Positions 1-10,718 of a DNA stretch of 64,000 nt are shown here, piece after piece (the stretch's first letter is position 1; each line of letters begins with the position of its first letter). The notes under the pieces are model-generated. The model saw only the letters and a program-made list of their open reading frames with translations. It made no database searches and was not told where the DNA came from. Source of the stretch: Boletus sp. NGJ (taxonomy: Eukaryota; Basidiomycota; Agaricomycetes; Boletales; Boletaceae). The stretch is taken from the NCBI GenBank assembly GCA_019096195.1, contig JAGTXK010000073.1, forward strand, positions 1,054,001 through 1,118,000, written 5' to 3'. The position numbers were made by a program, and so were the translations under genes.

Positions 1-131
1 ACTGTATAAGATCTCTGTATGGCCGTCCGCTAATCCCACGCAGTCAACACGGCCAGAAACATAAACCCAGAACCAAGGTTCCATTTTGAATTACCCCCCT
101 CATACGTCAACGTGACCCCCTCTCTTTACAG

Positions 132-1691
132 CGCGTGTTTCATTCTTCTGCCGCACTTTCAGCGGGAGTCAGAAACCCGTACGAGGTTCTAGGTGTTAGC
201 AAAGATGCATCGGCTGCTGAGATCAAAAAAACCTATTTTGCTGTATGCGCTCGACTTCTTAATGTCGCCGTAACTACTGACCCATGTCTGGACATAGCTT
301 GCACGCAAGTATCACCCCGATACGAACCCAGACAAGGATGCACGAGCAAAGTTTGTCGAAATACAGGAGGCGTATGACGTATGCTCCCCATTCTCATCTT
401 TCACCATACATCTCACCCTCGCCCTAGATATTGAAAGACGAGCAAAAGCGTGCTACGTATGACCAGTATGGGGCCGCTTCTCAGCAGCCTGGCTTTGATC
501 CGAACGCGTTTGCTCGAAATCCATTCGGAGACGCTGCTGGTGGCTTTGCCGGCTTCCGCGACTTTAGTGCTGCCTTTGGTGGTGCACAGGGCGACTTGTT
601 CTCCCAGCTCTTCGGTAGCGCACTTGGCGGGCGTGCTCGCCCCGCCGGTTTCACCCAGAGTTCCCGGGGTGCTGATATCGAGGCTCGTGTCAATGTCACT
701 TTCATGGATGCTTGCAAGGGGACCATCCGTACTGTGAATGTCAATCCGGTCTCGACCTGCTCAAATTGTAGCGGTGCTGGCCTCAAGCGGGGTGCCAAGC
801 GTGCAACATGTAGTTCATGTCATGGTACCGGAACACGGACGTTTGTTATAGACAGTGGATTCCAGATGGCTAGTACCTGCGGAACATGTTTTGGAACTGG
901 TTCCACTATCCCTCGTGGTAGTCAGTGTGACCACTGTGGCGGTCAAGGACACGTCAGAAGCAAGAAAACGGTGAACGTCGATGTACCACCAGGTAAGCAG
1001 TAGAGCTTTCCTTGGCCTTGTGTGTACTTGGATGCTAATTCAACCTAGGCGTCGAGGATGGCATGACGATCCGTGTGCCAGGCGCTGGAGATGCCCCATT
1101 AACAGGCAAAGGAAGTTACGGAGACCTCTTGGTCCGTGTTGGCGTAGCCCCCTCCAAGATCTTTCGAAGACAGGGGGCAAATCTTCATCACGAAGCACGG
1201 ATACCTCTGCATATCGGACTTTTGGGCGGTCGTGTGCGGGTCCCGACACTGGACGGTCATGTTGATGTGCGGGTCCCAAGCGGAACGCAACATGGTGAAG
1301 AGATGGTTCTCAGAGACCATGGTGTCCCGTCAGTCTTTGGTGGAGACAAAGGGGATCTGTTTGTCTCCTTTACCATCGAGCTTCCGAGGTGAGAGATTTA
1401 CACTCGCTCATGAAGGGGTATATACAAAGATATGGCAATAGGTCATTGACAGCACGACAACGTGAAATCCTGCAGCAATACGCAGATGAGGTGGAGGGTC
1501 GCCACACGACATTTGGGAATACTGCGCCACACGACAAGGTTGATGTGGGATCGACGGCCTCGCGGTCCAAAAATGTAGAGGATGGAAGCGCAGACAATGG
1601 TAGGGGTCCTTTTACTTATCCGGCAGCATCCTCGGAGGATGGCTGGCTGTCTCGTGCGTGGAACAGAATACGAACGCTCACTGGGTTTTGA
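132..1691 (+). CDS. MDJ1: Mitochondrial DnaJ/Hsp40 co-chaperone, Mdj1 type (5' partial)
   Basis: J-protein that stimulates mitochondrial Hsp70 in folding of matrix proteins. Exons read as 132-242, 298-378, 428-992, 1049-1388 and 1442-1691, all with GT...AG introns, giving 448 codons in phase. The J domain starts NPYEVLGVSKDAS and carries the HPD motif (KYHPDTNPDKDA) across the first two introns. A Gly/Phe-rich stretch follows, then four zinc repeats: CSNCSGAG, CSSCHGTG, CGTCFGTG and CDHCGGQG. The C-terminal substrate-binding region follows (DLLVRVGVAP, GGDKGDLFVSF). The first exon here has no ATG and follows a splice acceptor at 130-131, so at least one upstream exon, expected to hold the rest of the mitochondrial presequence, is missing. 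The RVFHSSAAL segment before the J domain fits a presequence end. Family is clear; matrix location is inferred. Confidence 0.93.
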
Positions 1692-2362
1692 TTTATTCAT
1701 GCTGACCTTGCGACACTGGTTCGATCACATTAACTGAATTGAATACGATAGAGGCGCAGGGAGGGGGAGAGACGGCGAACAAGGATGATCCATCGGAGAG
1801 CGCGGAGCGAGAGACGAGGCAGAAGGCGACAGTTTGAGTCGAGTGTCATAGAAGCATATTATAATCGCATAACAATTTAGATTTGTTTCATCGTGAATGT
1901 CGCATGGAGATTCATAAAAGGAACCGGCGCCGTGGACATGCAAAGAATGCTTATTCCGTCCACACCACCGCGGTCCCTTGTCCAGTTTCTCAAAACTCAA
2001 ACATTTAACCTAGCGGCGATCTCGCATCCTGATCTTCTCCATATCCCCTCCAGGTACAGTTCCAGCCCTCATGCACACTTCTTTCCACTAGATCTCGCTC
2101 CTAGTCGGACATACTCTTTGCCTGACACTCCCTGGACGTGCACTCCCAACGCCGGACCATGGAAGCCTTGTGCTTCTTTCACAGTGGGTCGCGTTACAAC
2201 ACATGACAAAGGCCTTACAGTACGTCGGCTTTTAATCTTTCGCTAAGCACTCCCTGTCAATCCATCATGGTGCGCATATCGTCCTCCACAGATGGAAGCC
2301 GCTCTCATATCGTTCGTATAAATAGGACGCCGGGATGACCGCCCAGTCGATAATCCTCGCTC
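1692..2362. other. Intergenic, Mdj1 3' side and MFS 5' side
   Basis: About 670 bases between two plus-strand genes. It should hold the 3' UTR of the DnaJ gene and the promoter of the transporter. The open frames here have no recognisable motif. I see no RNA gene or repeat. Confidence 0.5.
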
Positions 2363-4790
2363 ATGTTCTCTCCAGTCTCCTTTCCTTCCAGGATATGGTC
2401 ATCCCTGTCCTCTTCGTCTTCTCCCAGTGTCGAGGGATCTATAAGCACGACGCGCACCGTCGACTCTGTCTCCCTCGTATCCCAGCATGACGTGCCACCA
2501 CTTTCTACCTCGCGTTTGCTCTTCGTGCATATAGGGTGACCCATTTACTGCTCACTCGCGCCGATTGTACTCACCACGCCTGCAGAGCTGCGATGTCGTT
2601 GTTCCTCGCCACTACAGATTCCGTGCGTATCATGCTCTGGTTCTGCGATCCTCCTTTTACATCTACACAGACCGTCGTCTCCACCAGTTTACCCACGATC
2701 ACAGCTAATCTTTCGGCATCTCAAAGCCAATACACCTGGGTCGGAGTCGCATACATGCTCACCCAGACTGCATGCCAGCCATTGTATGGCAAGGTGTCGG
2801 ATCTCGTTGGACGCAAGGTTTGGATTTCTCTCCCAAGGTATACAAGGCACTCTAACAGTCTCTCAGAATGTCCTGTACACAAGCATAGTAATCTTTGCGC
2901 TTGGTTCGTTACTCTGTGGTGCAGCCAAGGTAATCCGAGATGACTTCTCCGTGGTATATCTTCCCTGATCGGATCATCTCAAGTCCATTACGGCTCTCAT
3001 ATTAGCTCGGGCCTTGGCCGGTGTCGGCGGTGGAGGAATAGTCAGTTCAGTGTGGGTCATCACCTCCGAAATAGTCGAGCCAAAAAACAGGGCCAAATGG
3101 TCCCAGGCGCTCAGTGTTACGTGGAGCTGCTCTGCTATCGCAGGACCGCTTCTAGGCGGATTATTCAGCTGTAAGTCAGTTGTCATACTTCCGAGCATGT
3201 GCCAATACACGTGTCGGGTTAGCTGGTTCGTCAAGCACGATCAGTTGGAGATGGGTCTGTAAGTTGCACATGGTTATACTGCTGTAAATTGCTACTTAGT
3301 GCTATTTTCCTCAAGTTTATATGAACCTCCCTGTTTGCACGTTTGCGTTCATTCTTCTGGCACTATCTCTTCGAGACGTCACTATTGGTCGAGCCAATTG
3401 CGCCTCATGGCAAACATTCGCTCGAAATTTCGATTTCCTTGGCCTGTAGGTTTATGATTTATCCTTCATTTCCACGAGCTTACGGCAGATTTGCAGACTG
3501 CTCTTTATGGTTGGGACAGGACTTTTAATTGTCGGTTTTAGCTTTGCCACGAGCAACGGTTGTAAGGCGAGACTGTGAACTTACAAGTCCAAAGTTTCAC
3601 TCAATTTACAGGGACTTCGCCCCCTACTCTTTCGCTTATCATATTCGGACCTCTTATCCTCATTCTTGGCGGTTTTTACGAGGTGCACACGAGTCGAGAT
3701 GCCTTATTCCCACCCGTAGCCTTTCGAAGTCTCACCACTGGTATGGGAACGTCTGATTGACGACATTCATGAACTCACCACCTTCCCAGTTTGTATCCTC
3801 ATAATCACGTTCTTCCATAATCTGGCATTTAATGCGGGGACTTTCTATCTCGCGTTATATTTCCAGGTGCGCTCGCCTACTGTGTTGTTCGGACAACGAC
3901 TTACCTTTACTCCCCATCAGACAGTAAATGGCCTGACTCCTCTTGAAGCTGGTATTCAGATGTTGCCGTATTCCCTCGGGTCCTCGTTGGCTTCTATGCC
4001 GGCTGCATGGTTGATTGGATACTGGCAGAAAAGGACGGGTGACACGAGTGGTCAAAAGTGGGTGATAACGACGGGGCTTCTCATCGCAACAGTGGGATTT
4101 GGTAAGCCTAAGTCAACTGGAATTACTGTCCCTCATAACCGCCTCAGGGCTTCTCGCGTTACTTAACGAGCACTCTCTGCGCCTTTGGCAGTCGACCTTT
4201 CCGCTGATAGCTGGTATAGGTATTGGAATGTTGTTCCACGCACCATACCAGGTATTTGCAAAAGCACTGGGACCCTCTGATCTAGCAACAGGAACGAGTG
4301 CGTTTTTCCTGGTGAGATTCACGGGTGCAACGATCGGATTGGTAAGGTTTACTACATGCTCTTTTCCATTGTAATTCACGCTTCGGGTCAAGGCTGTCTC
4401 TGGTTTGATATTCGATGGGATGTTGTCACATTACATGCCGTCGGATTACCAAACTCAAGGATCATCTTCATCGATTGACTGGACGTCGTTGAGTTTGATC
4501 GAGCCCCTGTCCCTGAGATGGGAGGTTCTAAGCGCTGTCTCGAGGGCTATCCAGGTGGGTGTCTGTGCTTCACCAACCAATCATAGCGGTGACATCACTT
4601 CCATTAGATGATCTGGATCGTATGCACACCACTTCTGTGTGTGGCTATGTCGGTGAGTATAACAATCAAGAGGCTCTATCGGGTTACTGATTGTGAATTG
4701 ACTATCAAGATTTCGATTTTCGTAAGACCGTTTCCGATAGAGGGAAGGAACGACGATGTTCAGGAGAAGAAGGAGCATACAGGCGTCTAG
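2363..4790 (+). CDS. MFS multidrug-type transporter (DHA2/14-TMS-like)
   Basis: Plasma- or vacuolar-membrane exporter of the major facilitator superfamily. Fifteen exons join in phase into about 568 codons. They start at 2363 with a Ser-rich cytosolic N-terminus, enter TM1 (AAMSLFLATTDSTVVSTSLP), then the diagnostic SQSQYTWVGVAYMLTQTA and PLYGKVSDLVGRK loop. Later come LARALAGVGGGGIVSSVW, SWRWVFYMNLP, PLEAGIQMLPYSLG and GIGIGMLFHAPYQ. The C-terminus is short and charged, with TAG at 4788-4790. The introns are 45-60 nt. The second and third exons, at 2586-2622 and 2671-2817, are joined by a 48-nt intron that is also an open frame, so retention would not break the protein. Substrate cannot be deduced; drug or toxin efflux is family-level inference. 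Confidence 0.9.
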
Positions 4791-5910
4791 CAGAATTTGC
4801 GACACAAGCATAGAATAATAGATTGCAACTTTGTAGCATCTAGCATTATCGTACGTGGAACTAGAGATAGTCTTTCGTTTTATGTATGAACGTCTAGCCT
4901 GTATAGTTTTATGGTTGGTGTTGACGTGTTTTCCTAATTCGATGACCGCACTGGAACCATCGAGGATAAACAGTAGAAACATCCGCAAAAGGACCACAAC
5001 AGATTCTATACGCCATCTGCCAAGTATCAAACGTCGGATCTCATCTAGAAAGCTCACGGTAGAGCACACACCTCGTGTTTGGAAAAACACGATTCCCGTG
5101 CGTAATTCCGCGGCCAATTTCTAGACTAACCAACACGCGATAGCCGTCAAGCTTTCTGGGTGCTTCCATTGAATTGGTTATCATTCTGAATCACTTACGT
5201 ACGTGCTCAGTATGGGAAACAGCAGAATGTCGAGTACCCATTAGGTAGGACACAGCGCCTCGCAGACCTGGAGTTGTTGGAGTCACAGCACAGGGAAAAG
5301 CTTGGTACAAGAACAGTGTCGGTGAGAATGTCGACTGTTCCCATGAACGCCTGCCATACGAAGAACGAAACGTGAGGTGGCCCCGTTGACAGGGGTTGAC
5401 GCCATTGGTTGATACTGTTCCGCGGAATACTGGGACGAGATGGTAAACACACCGAACACACCATCGAACAAGGTTTGAGGCACCGCAGCATGCAGCATGT
5501 CGGGAGTGCGTAAGTAGGACACTCGAGAAGGGGGCCATACCATATTCCAAGGGGCAACGTAACGCGATAACATCGCGGCAGTGACACCCTTGCCAGTGAG
5601 CAAAGATGTGAGTATTTCATTGTCACAGGGTGAAGCCGCCAAAGAAGGAACGCCTTCATAGCTCTCGTTCGTTCGACAAGCTTGGAATTGGTTATGCTAT
5701 GATGACTTCATTTGTGAGGATGCGAGCCGTGTCTTCGCCGACCGATCGAGAATGTATCGAGATTTAAACGAATGGATCCTTCAGTCTCCGGATCGCCGCT
5801 AGCCTGGCATTGTCTTGCGACCACGGCATGTATGAAAGCTTGCGGGGCAAATTCACCTTCGTTTCAAATCCCAAGGACACATGCCATCCTGCCAGGTTAA
5901 GCTTACTACC

Positions 5911-5945
5911 AGACCACCGCGGACTTGGACGTAAGTCTGTGGTCT
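5911..5945. repeat. Imperfect hairpin (7-bp plus 5-bp stem)
   Basis: AGACCAC at 5911-5917 pairs with GTGGTCT at 5939-5945. Inside it, GACTT (5922-5926) pairs with AAGTC (5933-5937) around a 6-base loop. No known element was recognised. Confidence 0.5.
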
Positions 5946-5984
5946 GTATAAGGACTTGTATCTATTAGCTGTTCTATGTCGAAG

Positions 5985-6020
5985 CGAGTCCACGGGTGGA
6001 TAGATACTCACTTGGACTCG
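5985..6020. repeat. Inverted repeat, 8-bp arms
   Basis: CGAGTCCA at 5985-5992 is the exact reverse complement of TGGACTCG at 6013-6020, with a 20-base spacer. It lies 40 bases from the preceding hairpin. Confidence 0.5.
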
Positions 6021-6244
6021 CAAGTTCACGCTGCCAATCGACAAAGTCCAGGATTGGCAAAATTGACCGGCCCAACGGCGTGGGGTGACAGAGGCGCACG
6101 ACTTGCTGCATGAGATGCGGGTCGTTTTGGCAAGCCAGTCAGAGCTCCTATGCGCCTTGGTTTGATGCCTCAGCGGCAGTGCCAACAGCCACAAATATGC
6201 TCGTGTGCTCACTTATCTCTCCTTCCCTCTCCACCATCACTATC

Positions 6245-7765
6245 ATGGACCACACTACAGTCCTTGCGGAACCCTTGCCTGTACCAATTCGTCATGATTC
6301 CAAAACAAGGGCCCCCGTATTTTGCAACCTCGACCATGAAGAGTCCCGAAATTTACGTAGTACCTCCGTTCTAAACAATACAACATTCAACGTAGAGATT
6401 GTCAATGGGCTGCGTAATGTGGACGTCAACCTGGACGCAAGGTGAGTCTCTTCTCTTTCCGACACCCGTATCTGCTGCAAGGTGTCGTTTTGTGGACTAC
6501 GTTAGATGCGTGTGACGGTCTGGTATCCTTCCTTCCGTCTTGCCGCATTACTCATACTATCGTTACCCTCCCAGGTCCTACCAATTATCGTCGTTTGCTT
6601 TACAGTTTGCATCGCTAGTGGTCGCGCTTCGTGTCCCTGCTTGGGGTACTGCTCAGCACCTAGACCCCACCCAACTCTCAATCCGCAAGGCCTCTGGGTC
6701 TCTGACAAATGCAGTTTATTTCGTCTCTTATCCATCCATTCCTACGATTCTGTTGCGTGTCTACGGTTCCTCCTCAAGCTCGCTGATATCACGTTCTCAT
6801 GAGCTTCACACCCTCCACGTCCTCTCTTCACGCTATCACATCGGACCACGCATCTATGGCACATTCTCTAATGGTCGTATCGAGGAGTATTTCGACTCTG
6901 TTACGCTGGGTCCCTCTGATCTTCGAGACGAGAAGGTTAGTCGCTGGATTGGCGCCAGGATGGCTGAGCTCCATTCAGTGGAAATCACCGCAGTCGAGGG
7001 ACCACTGGCGGTCAGGAGTCTAGAAGGCAAGAGCTGGGACATAGGAGTCAAAAAGAACGTCAAAACGTGGCTACCTGAAGCTCGCCAAGTGCTTGCTCAC
7101 CCCAACCTGGATAGGAGTGATCGTATCCGTCTCAATCTTGACGCCTTTGTTGATGGCTGGGTGCGCTATCTGCGCTGGCTCTCTCAAGCAGAAAGAGCGG
7201 AAGGTGCTAGCCGGCGCGTCTTTGCTCACAACGATACTCAATACGGCAACATCCTGAAACTCACCGGGAAGCTGGCGGAAGGCATGCCGGAGCACCGCCA
7301 AGTGAGTATTTGTTCAGCAACACCTACAAACTTGTTGACACGTCGCCGAAGCTTGTTGTCGTTGACTTTGAATACGCCTCGCCTAATCCCCTTGCCTTTG
7401 ATATCGCCAACCATTTTCACGAGTGGACTGCCGACTATCATTCCTCCACGCCTCATCTGCTTGATCTTTCACGTTATCCAACTGCTCAGCAGCGGCGTAA
7501 TTTCTATCAAGCCTATCTCCTGTATGCACACACACTCTCCAATACATCCCCGACTAAAGGTGCTCGGGGAGTGCGCTTGGCAAAGTTGGAGCGACAAGTT
7601 AGCCTTTGGAGTCCTGCGTCGCACGCAATGTGGGCCATCTGGGGCATCGTTCAGGCGAAGCATGACGTGGAGACTACAGGGAATGAAGTCGAGTTTGATT
7701 ACATTGGATATGCAAAGTGTCGCATGGAGTTGTTCTTTCGTGAAATCGCGACACTTGGCGTCTAA
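6245..7765 (+). CDS. Choline/ethanolamine kinase
   Basis: Phosphorylates choline or ethanolamine with ATP, the first step of the CDP-choline/ethanolamine (Kennedy) pathway. Exons 6245-6441, 6575-7301 and 7352-7765 join in phase into about 445 residues, within the family's usual range. Diagnostic features are the nucleotide-binding N-lobe (VPAWGTAQ... TNAVYFVSYP), the Brenner motif VFAHNDTQYGNIL (HNDxxxxN, catalytic Asp) and the metal-binding VVVDFEYASPNPLAFDIANH after the last intron. The C-terminal CRMELFF is also typical. The second intron lies exactly between the catalytic loop and the DFE motif. The 133-nt gap between exons 1 and 2 is long for this window and could hide an extra exon. Choline versus ethanolamine preference cannot be told. 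Confidence 0.87.
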
Positions 7766-8100
7766 GCATATACACGTCTACAAATTTTTTTGGCATGACC
7801 GATTGAGCGACAAGAACTTCAATTGGTTCGGGAGGGAGGATGTCAGAACAACGATGCAATTCATGGACGGACATGAAGAACGTGGATATCATAACAAGGG
7901 TAAGTCAAGAAGTGTCATGAGATGAGTATAGCAAAAGTTGAAATGGGAAGTCAACGCGTCAACACCCACAACTAGGTAAAAAGATGAGCACGCCAGCCGG
8001 TAAGCAGTGATTTACAACGGTGTAGGGGTAAGAGGGTCAAAGAAGAGTCCAACCTTCGGTTCGTGCGTGCACGGAATGTTCGTAGTACATTTTCGGGAAG
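7766..8100. other. Convergent 3' ends
   Basis: About 335 bases between the kinase stop (plus) and the CCCH gene stop (minus). Only 3' UTR-type sequence seen; no RNA gene, repeat or motif recognised. Confidence 0.5.
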
Positions 8101-10718
8101 TTACATCCAACCCTCCGTAAGTCTCCCAGCCCCAACCGTCAGCTCGGAGGTCGACCAAACTGCATCCCCATTTGTCTCCGAGGGGTGGGCGTATGTAGGT
8201 GCGCCAGTCAAGGTGCTGCTACGGGTAACATTACCCCAATTACCAGCACTCCCTGAACGGACGTGGCTACTGCGAGGCATCGCATTATTGGCGGATACGC
8301 GTTCATTCCCCATGGTGAATGCTGACGTTTGATTCGGTGCTGATGGTGTTGAAGGAGAGGTAAGATCGATATCGATATCAGTTCCGTTAAAGGAGTGACG
8401 AGCACTAGGATTGTTCGACGAGGCCTTATTTAAACGCTGTGGGGATAAAACTTGAGTCGTATGTGCCTTCAACGTTCTCGCCGATCGCACCTGATTATAG
8501 CCGACGATGTCCAGCCGGCTTGCATTATGCCTCCCAAGATCAGGACCAGCTGTCATTGGAACGGGAGATTTCATAGAAGTCTGCTCTGGGTGCGAAAGCA
8601 TCAAAGCATTGCTCGTGAACGTCGGGTAAGCCGACTTGTTTTGCTTGGTGACATTGTTCAGAGTGGACGTATCCACGCGAAGAGATCCTGTAGGTGGCCG
8701 GCCATTGAAAAACCCGCCACTGGGAGGTGAGACTTCGACTGGCGTGGCTTCATTTTTCCTCTGTATACGCTGTAGTAATGAAATCGAGCATTCATTAGGG
8801 TCACTGTTTGATCGCTCGCGGTTGGGAGGGTTTGCAGATGGCGGAGGGGCTCCATCGGCGCCAGGTGCGACACCCGAGACAGGAAGCTCAGTGTGTATGA
8901 AGCAACATCGCTTTCCATATGGGCAGGCCCCAGAAACCCAAAATGTCTACGGAGCGCCTGAGCATGGATGTATCAAGATCATTAACGATTCCGCGTACCC
9001 TACAAATCTCGGTCTTATACTGCAGGAATATTTGGTTAGCAATGGATACGCTCGTGACCTGGAAAGATTACCTTGGGATGGCGGGCCACTGTGCGGAGCT
9101 CTTCCTCTCCATGAGCAAACTGGCATTTTGCGCCGTACCGACACGAGCCTTTCTCCTCCCACGACCTGCATAACTCCGTTTTGTACAACCCTAGCTTGCG
9201 GTTGTTTGCGCTGGGCCCGCCACCGGTCTGCGAACCTGCATTAGAGCCACCGGTGTTTGTAATTCCGATCGTCTGGTTCGGTAAAGCCCCATACGGTCCA
9301 GTGAACTGAGCTTGTAATCGGTTCACGGCTGCAGCGACATCTGGAGCGTATCCATCGGGTGGTCCATAAAACTGGTTAGCATACAACCCTATAGCTGCTG
9401 GTGCTACGGCGGGAGGGTATAAACTATGAGCAGCTGGCGCAAAAGGTTGGCCGCCCAAGAGAGCCAGAGTAGCAGCATCCCTGAGCGCAGATGGGTCGGA
9501 TGCAGAGTGTTGGTGGGTAGCCCGGAATACGTTGTGTTGTTGCTGCACCCGAGTTACCGCTGGATGGTGACCGTCCGCACGGGGTAGGACCATGTCGTAA
9601 AGCTGCTGTGCAGTACCCAGAGAGAGGTGAGGGACATGGCCCGCCGCATAACCCAGACCGGTTGGATTTGGAAGTAAGGACTGCGGAGGAAATCCGCGTT
9701 GAGGCTGGCGATAGGAGGCGGGTGGGACCCCATCGGTTGGTCGACCTTGAACAAAATGTTGAGGAGTTCCAGGAATGCCCTGTGCAGGAGGGAAAAAGGT
9801 TTGCGGCCCTGCCGCATAGTCAGTCTCTACTTCAGCTGCTAGAGGTCCTGGTATGGCGCGGTATCCGTATTGTTGCTGGCCACGACCAAAAGCGCCCGTA
9901 CTAGCCAACGAAGGATACGTCGGCTGATCGGGTGAAAAGGGTTTGTCACTTGTGCCTAGGAGGTCACGATAGTGGGAAGAAGACCACTGGTGAGAGGGAA
10001 GAACGCTGTCTCCCTGTTGCATCACTCCTGTGGGTTCCTCGCCTGCTTGCTTGAGACGACGCAATTCAGCCGACGACAATCCGCCACTGAACGAATGTGG
10101 GCGCTCCTTCGCTTCACCACTGGCCGCAATCTTCAGCTGGGGAGGTCCCCGCAAGGTATGGCTGGCTGAAGACAACGCAGATTCGTGAGAGTCCAGGGTA
10201 TCCGTGGAGGATACTCGAGAGTGAGAAGGTGAGAGCTGATGATCCGAGCCTTGGGGTGAGGAATCGATGCTGGCCTCAGAAGCTGTTTCCAGGGGGCTAG
10301 CTTCATTATATTGGACGACTGCTGCAGCGGCGAGTTTGGATTGAGGTGGAGTCTTCATGGGGCCATGAACACCGTCTGCGAGCTCTCCAACTGAATCGAG
10401 TTTCAGTCTGGCGATGTCCTGCGCAAGATCCCATTCTGAGGCTGCGACAGCATCGACTAACTGGCCAGTCCTGTTGAATCGCCAGCGGTGGCCACCGTTG
10501 TTGGAGGCGGCGACATGACGCTCAGAGCGATTTGATTCTGCTGGATAACTTGGGTTCTCGTGGATGCCGGTACGAAGAGGCATGGAAGATGGCTTCTGAA
10601 CTGCGAGTAAAGAGGCAGACCGGAAGCTGGAAGACAATTCTGTGGGAGAGTCTTGCGTTGTGGATAAATTCCAATTTTTCTGGAAAGGGACTGGCTCAGC
10701 AAACCTGACACGAGGCAT
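8101..10718 (-). CDS. Tandem CCCH zinc-finger RNA-binding protein (TIS11/tristetraprolin, Zfs1/Cth2-like)
   Basis: Likely binds AU-rich elements in mRNA 3' UTRs and promotes decay, as TTP/Zfs1/Cth2 proteins do. Minus-strand exons 10718-9072, 8999-9019 and 8946-8101 join in phase into about 837 residues. Residues 1-500 are a disordered Ser/Pro/Gln-rich region. Finger 1 is [20 protein letters not shown] (C-x8-C-x5-C-x3-H), preceded by the family lead-in [10 protein letters not shown]. Finger 2 is [20 protein letters not shown] with lead-in YKTEIC. The finger-2 lead-in YKTEICR is encoded alone by a 21-nt microexon at 8999-9019, flanked by two 52-nt introns. The tail is Ser/Thr/Asn-rich. ATG at 10718 is the first in frame; an upstream non-coding exon is possible. 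Confidence 0.93.

Larger units (their letters stand above)
4791..6244. other. 1.45 kb without a confident gene; possible minus-strand relic or unrecognised gene
   Basis: Between the transporter stop and the kinase start. On the minus strand several stretches look coding-like: about 5283-5642, a short exon-like piece near 5870-5935 (GGLVVSLTWQDGMCPWDL) and another near 6009-6115 (LGRSILPILDFVDWQRELAS) followed by a GTGAGT donor. In-frame stops separate them and I recognise no family. They could be a decayed gene or a real multi-exon gene I cannot assemble. Two perfect-arm inverted repeats lie at 5911-5945 and 5985-6020. Confidence 0.35.

Noticed and set aside
4581-5117. Open frame of 178 codons on the minus strand over the MFS 3' end
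   Set aside because: It lies opposite the last exons of the transporter, has no recognisable domain and a composition unlike neighbouring genes; it is a shadow.
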